From Bradyrhizobium uaiense (lineage in GTDB: Bacteria; Pseudomonadota; Alphaproteobacteria; Rhizobiales; Xanthobacteraceae), in assembly GCF_010811875.1 (NCBI RefSeq), contig NZ_VKHP01000045.1, positions 1 through 45,765 on the forward strand: DNA of 45,765 bases, written 5' to 3'. The translations under genes were made by a program, and so were the position numbers. Positions 33,244 through 43,242 of the stretch are shown here, in pieces (position 1 is the stretch's first letter; every line of letters begins with the position of its first letter). The notes beneath the pieces were generated by a model. The model worked only from the letters and a program-made list of their open reading frames with translations, ran no database searches and was not told the origin of the DNA.

Positions 33244-34650
33244 ATGTTCGAGATTCTCGATCGCCGGACGACTCTGACCGGCAACCAGATCAAGATCCTT
33301 GCGGCGGCCATCATCGGCGATGCGCTGGAATTCTTCGACTACTTCCTGATCGGCTTTGTGCTCGCGTTCCTGATCGGGCCATGGAAGCTCACCTTCGGCC
33401 AGTCGGCCACCGTGCTGATGAGCTCCGGTATCGGCGCCATCCTCGGCGCCTATCTCTGGGGCTGGCTCGCCGACCGGGTCGGGCGCCGCATCGTCTTCAT
33501 CGGCACGGTGCTGAACTTCTCGATCGCGACCGGTCTGCTCTATTTCACCCCCGACAATGGCTGGGTCTATCTGGCGATCCTGCGTTTCTTCGTCGGCACC
33601 GGCGTCGGCGGGCTTTATTGTGTCGACCTGCCGCTGGTGCAGGAATTCATGCCCTCGCACAAGCGCGGTTGGGTCGGCGGGCTCGTCACCTGCGTGATCC
33701 CGCTCGGCGTCGGCCTCGGCGCAGTGCTGGGAGCGATCATGGGTACCGATCAGTGGCGGCTGCTGTTCGCGATCGGCGTGCTGCCGTCGGTTCTGGTGCT
33801 GCTGGTCCGGCTCTGGGTTCCGGAATCGCCGCGCTGGCTGTGCCGCCAAGGACGCTATGACGAAGCCCGCAAGTCGCTCGCCTGGGCCTTGCAGGTGCCG
33901 CCGTCCGACCTGCCCTTGCCGAGCGCGGCCGACGCCGGCCCGATCGTCAAGACCAGCTGGTTCGACCTGTTCAAATATCCGCGCAGCCTGGTCGTCTCCT
34001 GGCTCGGCAATGCCGGCGCGCAGACCGGCGTCTACGGCATCACGCTGTGGGCGCCGGCGCTGTTCGTGCTGCTCCTGAAGGTTACGCCGCAGGAGGCCGC
34101 CAAGATGATGATCCTGCTCAGCATCACCGGCTTCCTTGGCCGGATCTCGTTCTCGTGGTTCTCGGAGCTGCTGGGACGACGTGTCGCCGGCGGCCTGCTC
34201 GGCTTCGGCGCCGGCGCGCTGACGATCGTCGCCGGCTATCACTACGACGCGACGCTGTTCGGCATGTCGGCATTCTGGCTGCTGCTTGGGGCCGCCTTCT
34301 TCTTCGCCGACGGCGGCTTTGCGATCGTCGGGCCCTATGCCGCGGAGGTCTGGCCGTCGCATCTGCGCACCACGGGCATGGGGTCGGCCTATGGCTTCGG
34401 CGGCATCGGCAAGATCATCGGGCCGGTCGGGCTCGCCCTGATCGTCGGCTCGAACAACTACCTCAAGCCGGATGTGCCGCTGACCCAGATCCCGACCGCC
34501 TTCGTCTATCTCGGCTGCTGGTTCCTGATGGCGGGTGCCGTCTATTTCTTCTTCGGGATCGAGACCCGCGGCAAGTCGATCGAGCAGATCGACAGGGAGC
34601 TCAGCGCGACGGTTGACGTCGCGGCCTCCGCAACCATCCGGCGCGCCTGA
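33244..34650 (+). CDS. MFS transporter of the sugar/aromatic-acid porter type
   Basis: 468 residues with 12 membrane segments. The ATG at 33244 is preceded by GGGGAG (33231-33236), which overlaps an upstream in-frame ATG at 33229. Family motifs are GWLADRVGRRIVFIG in loop 2-3, RFFVGTGVGGLY, PESPRWLCRQGR after segment 6, and an ELLGRR motif in loop 8-9. The N-terminal DALEFFDYFLIG is typical of aromatic-acid:H+ symporters. The next two genes (flavin monooxygenase-like and VOC) follow after 11 and 39 bp, so it probably imports the substrate of that route. Confidence 0.9.
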   Translation: MFEILDRRTTLTGNQIKILAAAIIGDALEFFDYFLIGFVLAFLIGPWKLTFGQSATVLMSSGIGAILGAYLWGWLADRVGRRIVFIGTVLNFSIATGLLYFTPDNGWVYLAILRFFVGTGVGGLYCVDLPLVQEFMPSHKRGWVGGLVTCVIPLGVGLGAVLGAIMGTDQWRLLFAIGVLPSVLVLLVRLWVPESPRWLCRQGRYDEARKSLAWALQVPPSDLPLPSAADAGPIVKTSWFDLFKYPRSLVVSWLGNAGAQTGVYGITLWAPALFVLLLKVTPQEAAKMMILLSITGFLGRISFSWFSELLGRRVAGGLLGFGAGALTIVAGYHYDATLFGMSAFWLLLGAAFFFADGGFAIVGPYAAEVWPSHLRTTGMGSAYGFGGIGKIIGPVGLALIVGSNNYLKPDVPLTQIPTAFVYLGCWFLMAGAVYFFFGIETRGKSIEQIDRELSATVDVAASATIRRA

Positions 34651-34661
34651 GGGAGGCGGAC

Positions 34662-35849
34662 ATGAGCGTCACTTCAGCCGATCTTGCAGGCGATCGCGAG
34701 GTGATCGCCCGCGCCGAGGCGATCAGGGACGCGGTGGCTGCCGCCTCCACCGAGATCGAGACGACGCGACGCCTGCCGCCCGATCTGCTCGACCGGCTGC
34801 ACGAGGCGCGGCTGTTCCGCCTGCTGCTGCCGCGTTCGACCGACGGGATCGAGACCGATCCCGTCACCTTCTTCCATGCCATCGAGACCATCGCCAAAGC
34901 CGATGCCTCGACGGCCTGGTGCTTGAGCCAGGCCGGCGGCTGTGCGATGTCGGCGGCCTATCTGGACCTGCCGGTCGCTCAGGAGGTGTTTGCCGACCCG
35001 CGCGCCGTGCTGGCCTGGGGCCCCGGCCCCAGGGTCAAGGCGATCGAATGCGAGGGCGGCTACTGCGTGACCGGCGTCTGGTCGTTTGCCTCGGGCGGGC
35101 GGCACGCCACCTGGCTCGGTGCGCACTGCCCGATCTATGCCGTCGATGGCTCGCCCCGCCGCGACACCAACGGCGAGCAAGTCGAGCGCACCATGCTGGT
35201 GCGAACCGAGGACGTCGAATGGACCGACATCTGGAACACGGTCGGGCTGCGCGGCACCGCCAGCGACCAGTTCGCGCTGAACGACTTCTTCGTCCGCGCG
35301 GACCGCTCGATCACCCGGGAATTCGACCGCGAGTGCCGTGAGAACGGTCCGCTATACCGGATGAGTAACCACACCTGCTATCAGATCGGATTCGCCGGGG
35401 TCGCCTGCGGCATTGCCCGCAGCGCGCTGGACAATTTCGTCGACGTCGCCCGCAACAAGGTGCCGCGCGGCATGGCGAAGACGCTGCGCGACAATGCGGT
35501 GGTGCAGTCCGGCCTTGCCCAGGCCGAGGTCAATCTGCGTGCCGCCCGCGCCTTCCTGCTGCAGTCGATGGCCGACATCTGGAAGGATCTGGTCGCAGGC
35601 CACAGCATCACGGTCGCGCAGCGCATGACGATCCGGGTGGCCGCGACGCACGCCATCCACAAGGCGCGGGAAGCGGTCGACTTCGCCTACAACACGGCCG
35701 GTGCCACCGCGATCTTCGACGGCCATCCGCTGGAACGGCGCTTCCGCGACATCCACACCGTGACCCAGCAATTGCAGGGCCGCTTCAGTCATTTCGAGAC
35801 CGTCGGCGCCTGGATGCTCGGCGTCGATGCCGACCTGAGCTTCGTCTAG
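34662..35849 (+). CDS. Acyl-CoA dehydrogenase-fold flavin monooxygenase (HsaA/HpaB-like)
   Basis: 395 residues. The sequence has the acyl-CoA dehydrogenase fold, with EIETTRRLPPDLLDRLHEARLF at the N-terminus, AKADASTAWCLSQAG in the middle, YCVTGVWSFASGG (flavin side), RTEDVEWTDIW-TVGLRGTASDQFAL and a C-terminal helical domain ending TQQLQGRFSHFETVG. This version belongs to the two-component monooxygenases and related hydroxylases (HsaA, DszC type) and lacks the catalytic Glu of fatty acyl-CoA dehydrogenases as far as I can see. It would need a flavin reductase, which is not in the window. GGAGG precedes the ATG. Substrate unknown; MFS and VOC neighbours suggest an aromatic compound. Confidence 0.85.
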   Translation: MSVTSADLAGDREVIARAEAIRDAVAAASTEIETTRRLPPDLLDRLHEARLFRLLLPRSTDGIETDPVTFFHAIETIAKADASTAWCLSQAGGCAMSAAYLDLPVAQEVFADPRAVLAWGPGPRVKAIECEGGYCVTGVWSFASGGRHATWLGAHCPIYAVDGSPRRDTNGEQVERTMLVRTEDVEWTDIWNTVGLRGTASDQFALNDFFVRADRSITREFDRECRENGPLYRMSNHTCYQIGFAGVACGIARSALDNFVDVARNKVPRGMAKTLRDNAVVQSGLAQAEVNLRAARAFLLQSMADIWKDLVAGHSITVAQRMTIRVAATHAIHKAREAVDFAYNTAGATAIFDGHPLERRFRDIHTVTQQLQGRFSHFETVGAWMLGVDADLSFV

Positions 35850-35888
35850 CGCCCGGCGCTCTAACGCGATTTCTCAAGGAGAAGAACC

Positions 35889-36290
35889 ATGCCATTGGGC
35901 GGACTACAGCATTTCACCATCGAGCCGCAGGATCTGGAAAAGACCAAGGAGTTCTATTGCGACGTGCTCGGGCTCGAGAACGGCGATCGGCCGCCGCTCG
36001 ATTTCCCCGGCTACTGGCTTTATTCCGGAGGCCAGGCCACTGTCCATTTAATGGGCACTCGCAAGCCGCGCGACGGCATCGTCGTGCGCGGCACCGAGAA
36101 GAAATATGAGGACACCGGCCGCCTCGACCATATTGCCTTTGCCGCCACCGACGTCGAAGGCGTGCGCAAACGCCTGCAGTCGAAGAACGTCACGTTCCGC
36201 GAGCAGATCGTGCCGCGCACCGGCGACACCCAGATCTTCCTCTACGATCCCGATGGGGTCGGTGTGGAGCTGAACTTCCCGAAGAGCTGA
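35889..36290 (+). CDS. VOC-family (glyoxalase/extradiol dioxygenase fold) protein
   Basis: 133 residues with two beta-alpha-beta-beta-beta modules. Likely metal ligands are His in LGGLQHFTI, His in LDHIAFAA and Glu in GVGVELNF, positions typical of glyoxalase I-like and type I extradiol enzymes. AGGAG lies 7 nt before the ATG. It is third in the MFS-monooxygenase-VOC unit and may open a ring or isomerise an intermediate of the pathway. The reaction cannot be read from sequence. Confidence 0.88.
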   Translation: MPLGGLQHFTIEPQDLEKTKEFYCDVLGLENGDRPPLDFPGYWLYSGGQATVHLMGTRKPRDGIVVRGTEKKYEDTGRLDHIAFAATDVEGVRKRLQSKNVTFREQIVPRTGDTQIFLYDPDGVGVELNFPKS

Positions 36291-36424
36291 GCCAGCATCG
36301 GCCATTTTTCATTTCGCCAAACTGGTTCCCGACATGGCCCTGACTCGGCCATCACTCGGGCGTGATCCGGTCCGTTTTTCTTCAACATTGAATGACGAAT
36401 TAACCGGGCCGCGCCGCTGCGGCA

Positions 36425-36480
36425 GAATAGCCGGGTGCTGCGCCTTTAACCTACCCCAGGGCATGGTGGCCCGGCTATTC
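36425..36480. repeat. 11-bp perfect inverted repeat between convergent genes
   Basis: GAATAGCCGGG (36425-36435) pairs with CCCGGCTATTC (36470-36480) across a 34-nt loop. It lies in the 226-bp gap between the VOC gene and the end of the secreted LTxxQ gene. No T-run follows. It may be a 3'-end structure or a remnant of a small repeat element. Confidence 0.5.
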
Positions 36481-36516
36481 GTCCCCACTTCGCCGACGAT
36501 CGGAACGGAAACGGCT

Positions 36517-37275
36517 CTAGTCGAGCCCGCGTTCGTGGCTGAGGCGGACCATTTCGTTGATGAAGACTTGTTTCTGCTTGTCGTCCAGGCTCGCAAAGAG
36601 CGGCTCGGCTGCGTCGGCAACGCTGCGCTGGTCGCCCGCGCGGTCGTTGAGGAACTGGGCCTCGTTGCGCATCTGCTCGATGATGTCGTCAGGTGGATCG
36701 CGTTGCGCCCGCGCGATGCGCAGGTTGAGCCGGTCGGCGCCATTGTGGCCGAGATAGTGCATCGCACTGTTGAAGCCGGCCCAATTCTTCTCCTGCTCCG
36801 GCGTCAGATTGAGTTCCTTCTTGATCCGCTCGATGTTGGCGTCGCTGTTGGCGACGATCTGTTCGGCGGTGAGTTGCGGTGCGCCCGCCTGGGTCAGCAC
36901 GGCCGGTGCCTGCTTGGCGCCCTTGTCCTTGGCGGCGGCCTTGGCCGATTTGGTGGCCTTGGCGCCCTGCTTGTCGCCGGGCGCCGGCGTCTGTGCGTTC
37001 TTGCCGCTGCCGGCATTCGGGTTGGCGTTGTTGGCATTGTTGCCGGTGAACACCCCGGTCACACCGGTCACCACCCCAACAACGCCGCCGATCGCTCCGC
37101 CAAGAACGCCGCCGACCGGTCCGGCGGCCTTGTTGCCCTCGCGCGCGCCCTTTTCGACGCCCTGCACGATCTGCGCATCGACCAGATGAGGCATGGCGAG
37201 CAGCGTGATGGTGGCGGCCCCAACCGCGACGCACAATCTCCATTGCGCTCGCAGCTTCGCTACCGGGATGAGCAT
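36517..37275 (-). CDS. Secreted LTxxQ (Spy/CpxP-like) domain protein
   Basis: 252 residues with an N-terminal hydrophobic signal segment (LCVAVGAATITLLAMPHLVDA, cleavage near 34). A Gly/Val-rich stretch at about 52-80 (VGGVLGGAIGGVVGVVTGVTG) comes next and could insert into or contact a membrane. A Lys/Ala-rich low-complexity linker follows at about 90-125. The C-terminal helical domain contains the LTPEQEKNWAGF motif and a second FASLDDKQKQVF repeat, as in periplasmic Spy/CpxP-type chaperones that respond to envelope stress or metals. GGAGA lies 8 nt before the ATG. The gene is alone; the two-component partner typical of CpxP is absent. Confidence 0.82.
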   Translation of the reverse strand: MLIPVAKLRAQWRLCVAVGAATITLLAMPHLVDAQIVQGVEKGAREGNKAAGPVGGVLGGAIGGVVGVVTGVTGVFTGNNANNANPNAGSGKNAQTPAPGDKQGAKATKSAKAAAKDKGAKQAPAVLTQAGAPQLTAEQIVANSDANIERIKKELNLTPEQEKNWAGFNSAMHYLGHNGADRLNLRIARAQRDPPDDIIEQMRNEAQFLNDRAGDQRSVADAAEPLFASLDDKQKQVFINEMVRLSHERGLD

Positions 37276-37724
37276 GATCGGGTCTCCATGATCGATGGTG
37301 GATTGCAGAATTTGAGGCAGGGGTAGGTTCGACGAATCCGGACTTTATCGTTTCCGGCTTCCGCAAGTCTATCGGTCGGGCCGGGCATCAACATGACGGA
37401 ACACAACTCGGCCGGGGTTGACCGGAGACCTGCGGCTCAACCGCGCACCGTCTGCGAAGGTGTCCGCGCCAAATTTTGCGTGCGTCGCAGCATGAGCGCA
37501 CGAAGCCTGCAAACGGCCTGCAATCACGATGACGCCGACGACGCTGCCTGCGATTTGACCACAACGTTAGTACTACGTGGCACAAGCATCTCGTTTCTCG
37601 ACAGCAGCCGGCAATTCTGTTCTGATCGGTGCCAACGAAATCCCGCGACGCCGCGCGAACGCGACGCACAAAACAACAACGGGATGCAAAGTCTTTGTCC
37701 GTCGGCTGCCAGGGAGGGATCGCC
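37276..37724. other. 449-bp divergent intergenic region
   Basis: This lies between the secreted LTxxQ gene and the ABC importer operon and should hold both promoters. I see a short palindrome TAGTACTA near 37570 and AGGGAGGG as the binding site for the importer gene, but no clear sigma-70 pair and no regulator gene. Short open frames in it show no recognisable protein features. Confidence 0.5.
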
Positions 37725-39065
37725 ATGTCACGGAAGAAGCTTTCACGCCGAGAATTCGTTGCAGCGACAGCGCTGTCATCGGCCGCTTTGATTACAGCCC
37801 CCTACGTTCGTGGCGCATATGCAGCCGGAAAGCTCTCGATGGGCTTCTGGGATCACTGGGTGCCAGGCGCGAACAGTGCGTCCACCGAGCTCGTCAACGA
37901 GTGGGCCGCCAAGGAAAAGGTCGAGGTCCAGATCGACTACATCACCAGCCAGGGCAACAAGAACATCGTCACCATCGCCGCCGAAGCGCAGGCGAAATCC
38001 GGTCACGATATTTTCCAGATGCCGACATGGTGGCCACAGGCCAATGCGGAACTGCTCGAGCCCGTCAATGACATCATGGACCCGCTCATCAAGCTGAACG
38101 GCGAGGTCAACGGCACGGTGAAGTATCTCGGCCAGGCCGACGGCAAATGGCTCGGCGTTCCCGCCAGCGTCGGCAGCCAGATCAAGGGGCCCTGCTCCCG
38201 CATCGACCTGATGAAGAAGCACGCCGGCATCGATGTCCAGGAGATGTATCCGGCCGGAAGCCCGCCGAAGGCTGATAACTGGACCCTCGATACGTTCCTC
38301 AAGGCGGCTGAAGCCTGCCACAAGGCCGGCTTCCCGTTCGGCATCGGCCTCGGCGAAACCAGCGACAGTGTCGACACCGCCGGCGCGATCTTCCAGTCGT
38401 TCGGTGCGCAGCTGGTCGACGCCAAGGGCGACCTCACCGTCAAGACCGACGCGGTGCGCCAGTCGCTCGAGTTCTACAAGAAGCTGCTCGCCTTCCTGCC
38501 GCCCGATGTTGCCGCCTGGGACGATGCCTCCAACAACAAGTGGCTGGTCGCCGGCAAGGGCGCCATGATCATGAATCCGCCGAGCGCTTGGGCGGTCGCC
38601 AAGCGCGATGCTCCGCAAATCGCCGAGCAATGTTGGACCCATGGGTTCCCGGCCGGGCCGAAGGGACGCTTCGCCCCCTATTTGCCGTTCTTCTGGTCGA
38701 TCTGGTCGTTCTCGAAGAACAAGGAGGCGGCCAAGAGCCTGCTGTCCTTCCTGTCGCAACCAGCATCGATCGAGAAGATGGTGGTCGCGAGCGGCGGCTA
38801 CGACCTGCCGGCCTACGAGAAGCTGACGACGCTGAAGGTCTGGGAGGAGCAAGGGCCGCCGAAGGGCACGCTCTATCACTACCCGAACCCCTACAAGCAC
38901 CAGACGCTGTCGATTGCCGCCTCGCCTGCGCCGCCCAAGGTCGCCCAGCAGATCTACTTCCAGGCCACCCTGACCAAGATGTGTCTGCGATACTATCAGG
39001 GTGAAAGCATGGAAAAGACGCTCGCCTGGGCCGAGGGCGAGTGCGAAGGCTTCATGCGAAGCTGA
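37725..39065 (+). CDS. ABC importer extracellular solute-binding protein (family 1, CUT1 type)
   Basis: 446 residues. The N-terminus has a twin-arginine signal (KKLSRREFVAATALSSAALI, cleavage after AYA near 31), so it is exported folded. The mature part is of the MalE/UgpB type: KLSMGFWDHWVPGAN at the start, DIFQMPTWWPQANAELLEPV, KWLGVPAS, and a C-terminal lobe with AWAVAKRDAP and PFFWSIWSFSKN. AGGGAGGG precedes the ATG; the frame is open further upstream to 37629 without a signal peptide. It is the first gene of a six-gene import-catabolism unit. Substrate is probably a carbohydrate or polyol derivative by family, but this is not proven. Confidence 0.92.
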   Translation: MSRKKLSRREFVAATALSSAALITAPYVRGAYAAGKLSMGFWDHWVPGANSASTELVNEWAAKEKVEVQIDYITSQGNKNIVTIAAEAQAKSGHDIFQMPTWWPQANAELLEPVNDIMDPLIKLNGEVNGTVKYLGQADGKWLGVPASVGSQIKGPCSRIDLMKKHAGIDVQEMYPAGSPPKADNWTLDTFLKAAEACHKAGFPFGIGLGETSDSVDTAGAIFQSFGAQLVDAKGDLTVKTDAVRQSLEFYKKLLAFLPPDVAAWDDASNNKWLVAGKGAMIMNPPSAWAVAKRDAPQIAEQCWTHGFPAGPKGRFAPYLPFFWSIWSFSKNKEAAKSLLSFLSQPASIEKMVVASGGYDLPAYEKLTTLKVWEEQGPPKGTLYHYPNPYKHQTLSIAASPAPPKVAQQIYFQATLTKMCLRYYQGESMEKTLAWAEGECEGFMRS

Positions 39066-39182
39066 CGAGCGGACGGGTTCGCGCGCGGCCGCCGATCGTG
39101 CCGGCCGCGCGGGGTCCCGTCTTCACATCACGGACGCCGAGCCGGCGAGCTGTGCAACCAACCCGCGCGAGGGACCTGCGTT

Positions 39183-40121
39183 ATGGTTGATGTCGCATTT
39201 CAATCCAACCGCACAGCTGCAGCCCAGGCGGGGCGACGGCGCGTCGGCCTGCGCAACGCGCTGCGGCGCAAGTCGATGTCCGCGTTCCTGATGACGCTGC
39301 CGTTGATCCTCCTGATCGCCGTGCTGGTGATCTATCCGGCCCTCTACTCGGTGCACCTCGCGACGCTGAATAAGGCGATGACGAAGTTCGTCGGCTTCGG
39401 CAATTTCGAGTTTCTATTCAAGCGCGACACCTTCTGGCTGGTGGTCAAGCAATCCTGCATTTTCGCGATCTCGGCGGTGATCTTCAAAGCCCTGATCGGC
39501 TTCATCGTCGCGCATTTCGTGCACAATGTGCCCGCCAACAAGCAACGCAAATGGCGCGGCATGCTGCTCGTGCCATGGGTGATCCCGCCGGCCATGAGCA
39601 CGCTGGCCTGGTTGTGGCTGTTCGACCCCTCCTACAGCGCCTTCAACTACACGCTGTCGTTCTTCGGCATCGGACCGATCCCGTGGACCGGCGACGCGAT
39701 GTGGGCGCGTTTCTCGGTGATCCTGGTCAACGTCTGGTACGGCGCGCCGTTCTTCATGATCATGTATCTGGCAGCCTTGAAATCGGTGCCCGAGCAGCTC
39801 TATGAGGCGGCCGCGATCGACGGCGCCAATTGGTGGCAGCGCATCTGGTATGTGACGCTGCCGATGATGCGCAACATCATCGCGATCACCACGCTGTTCT
39901 CGCTGATCGTCACTTTCGCCAATTTCGACATCGTGCGCATCCTCACTGCGGGCGGGCCGCTCGACCACACCCACATCTTCGCGACATGGGCGTTCCGTGT
40001 CGGCATCGAGGGCAGCGATATTCCACTCGGCGCCAGCGTCTCGCTGTTCATGGTGCCGATCCTCGCGGTCGCGGCGATCTTCATCCTGCGCGACATCACC
40101 AAACGCGGGAACGAATCCTGA
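39183..40121 (+). CDS. ABC importer permease (MalF/UgpA type)
   Basis: 312 residues with six or more membrane segments, the first being LMTLPLILLIAVLVIYPALYS. The EAA loop that docks the ATPase reads YEAAAIDGANWWQRIWYVTLP at about 208-228. The stop overlaps the second permease start (TGATG). It pairs with the downstream permease to form the membrane channel of a CUT1-type importer. Start ATG at 39183 is preceded by GAGGGA. Confidence 0.93.
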   Translation: MVDVAFQSNRTAAAQAGRRRVGLRNALRRKSMSAFLMTLPLILLIAVLVIYPALYSVHLATLNKAMTKFVGFGNFEFLFKRDTFWLVVKQSCIFAISAVIFKALIGFIVAHFVHNVPANKQRKWRGMLLVPWVIPPAMSTLAWLWLFDPSYSAFNYTLSFFGIGPIPWTGDAMWARFSVILVNVWYGAPFFMIMYLAALKSVPEQLYEAAAIDGANWWQRIWYVTLPMMRNIIAITTLFSLIVTFANFDIVRILTAGGPLDHTHIFATWAFRVGIEGSDIPLGASVSLFMVPILAVAAIFILRDITKRGNES

Positions 40122-41032
40122 TGAGCACGATGACGATCGACAAGTCCGGGCCGACCCGCAAGGTCAAATACGGCAGCATGAGCCGCGACCGGACCTGGGC
40201 ATTGCGCTGGTCCTATTTCTTCCTGACGCTGTTTGCGATTTTCTCGCTGACGCCGCCATTCTACATGTTGATCACGTCGCTGAAGGGCAGCGCGGAGATT
40301 TCGGCGGCGACCAATCCGTGGTGGGTGCACCAACCCACCCTCGAGAATTACATCCAGCTCCTGACGTCGAACCAGTTCCTGCGCTTCTTCTGGAATTCGG
40401 CCTGGGTCTCGATCATCGTGGTCACCGTCACGATGCTGATCAGCGTGCCGGCAGCCTTTGCGCTGGCGCGGATGAAGTTCTGGGGTTCGGCGACGCTCGC
40501 AACCGGCGTATTCCTCACCTATCTCATTCCGGACAGCCTGCTGTTCATTCCGCTGTTCAAGATGTTCGCGGTGTTCGGCGACCTGACCGGCATCCAGCTC
40601 GTCAATCGCTGGTACGTGCTGCTGTTCATCTATCCGACGCTGACGGTGCCGTTCTGCACCTGGATCATGATCGGCTATTTCGCCTCGATCCCGAAGGAGC
40701 TCGACGAGGCCGCGATCATCGACGGCGCGAGCTGGTTCCAGACGCTGACCCGGATCTTCATCCCGGTCGCATTGCCCGGCCTGATCGCGGCGACGATCTT
40801 CGCCTTCACCGTCTCTTGGGCCCAGTTCCTCTATCCGCTGGTGTTCACGACCTCGACCGACCAGCTCGTGCTGCCGGTCGGCATCATCACGACCCTGATC
40901 AAGGGTGATGTCTTCAACTGGGGACAGATCATGACTGGCGCCCTGCTCGGCGCCGCGCCGCCCCTGATCATCTACGCCTTCCTGATGGACTACTACATTG
41001 CCGGCCTGACCGCCGGTGCGACAAAAGGTTGA
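40121..41032 (+). CDS. ABC importer permease (MalG/UgpE type)
   Basis: 303 residues with six membrane segments. The start at ATG 40121 overlaps the previous stop by one base, although the frame is open upstream as a shadow of the first permease. The EAA loop is LDEAAIIDGASWFQTLTRIFI at about 190-210. Early motifs, SLKGSAEIS then VHQPTLENYIQLL, are typical of CUT1 second permeases. The ATPase gene follows after 20 bp. Confidence 0.93.
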   Translation: MSTMTIDKSGPTRKVKYGSMSRDRTWALRWSYFFLTLFAIFSLTPPFYMLITSLKGSAEISAATNPWWVHQPTLENYIQLLTSNQFLRFFWNSAWVSIIVVTVTMLISVPAAFALARMKFWGSATLATGVFLTYLIPDSLLFIPLFKMFAVFGDLTGIQLVNRWYVLLFIYPTLTVPFCTWIMIGYFASIPKELDEAAIIDGASWFQTLTRIFIPVALPGLIAATIFAFTVSWAQFLYPLVFTTSTDQLVLPVGIITTLIKGDVFNWGQIMTGALLGAAPPLIIYAFLMDYYIAGLTAGATKG

Positions 41033-41052
41033 ACGCGACAAAGGTAGGATTC

Positions 41053-42153
<1,101 letters not shown>

Positions 42154-42182
42154 CGGCGCACAAGAAACCTCAAGGGCAGGAA

Positions 42183-43172
42183 ATGGCCACCAACAAGAAG
42201 AAGATCTTCATCACCCAGACTCTGTCTCCGGGGGCGCGGGTGCTCCTCAACGAGCGGGACGACGTAGAACTCATCGAATTTCCCAACCTGATCTCGGCCA
42301 AGGATTTTCAGGTCATGCTCGAACAGCATGCGCCGGTCCATGGCGTCGCGCTCGGTGCGACCCGCTTCGGCGAAGCTGAGCTTGAGGCCTCCAAGGGCAT
42401 GTTGGTGGTGACCCGGATCGGCGTCGGTTACGACGCCGTCGACGTTCCGGCACTGTCCCGCCGCAAGGTGCCGCTGATGGTCGCAGGCACCGCGAACTCG
42501 CCGTCGGTCGCCGAACAAGCCCTGTTCATGATGCTGACGCTGGCCAAGCGCGCGCAGGAAATGCACGCGGTGGTCAAGGACGGCACCTGGGCGAGCCGGC
42601 TCGGTGTGCTGCCGTTCGATCTCTACGGCAAGACCGTCCTGATCGTGGGCTTCGGCCGCATCGGCACCCGCACCGCCAAGCGCTGCCTTGCGATGGAAAT
42701 GAATGTGTTGGTGTACGACCCCTACAAGCCCGCCAGCGAGATCACCGCGGCCGGCTGTGAGGCCGTGCCGAGCTTGGAGGCGGCGCTGCCGCGGGCGGAT
42801 TTCGTCACGATCCATTGCCCGAAGAATCCCGAAACGGTCGGCCTGTTCAACGCGGCGCGGATCAGGCTGATGAAGCCGACCGCCTATCTCATCAACACCG
42901 CGCGTGGCGGCATCGTCGACGAGAACGCGCTGCACGACGCGCTGGTGTCGGGCAAGCTCGCCGGCGCCGGCCTCGACGTGTTCGAGGTCGAACCGCCGCC
43001 GGTCGGCCAGCCGTTGCACGCCCTGCCCAACGTGATCATGGCCCCGCATGTTGCGGGCGTGACGGTCGAGGCGGTCGATCGCATGAGCGAGCAGACCGCG
43101 CGCAATATCCTGAGCGTGCTGGACGGCAATCCGCTGCGCCAGAATGTGATCAACCAGGACGTCCTCGGCTGA
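42183..43172 (+). CDS. D-isomer-specific 2-hydroxyacid dehydrogenase (NAD type)
   Basis: 329 residues. The NAD site is IVGFGRIGTR at about 154-163 with Asp179 (VLVYDPYKP) at the end of strand 2, which favours NAD over NADP. The catalytic Arg is in INTARGGIVDENAL, Glu in FEVEPPPVGQPL and His in MAPHVAGVTVEA. Start MATNKKKIF at 42183 has AAGGG 6 nt upstream. It sits 29 nt after the ABC ATPase in one unit, so it should process the imported compound. This superfamily includes phosphoglycerate, glyoxylate and formate dehydrogenases; the short tail without an ACT domain excludes long SerA. Confidence 0.9.
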   Translation: MATNKKKIFITQTLSPGARVLLNERDDVELIEFPNLISAKDFQVMLEQHAPVHGVALGATRFGEAELEASKGMLVVTRIGVGYDAVDVPALSRRKVPLMVAGTANSPSVAEQALFMMLTLAKRAQEMHAVVKDGTWASRLGVLPFDLYGKTVLIVGFGRIGTRTAKRCLAMEMNVLVYDPYKPASEITAAGCEAVPSLEAALPRADFVTIHCPKNPETVGLFNAARIRLMKPTAYLINTARGGIVDENALHDALVSGKLAGAGLDVFEVEPPPVGQPLHALPNVIMAPHVAGVTVEAVDRMSEQTARNILSVLDGNPLRQNVINQDVLG

Positions 43173-43242
43173 GCTTTCAGCCGTCCTCAATTGCGCCGTG
43201 GCCGACACCCCAAGATCGGCCCCGGCGATGCGGAGCATGCAC

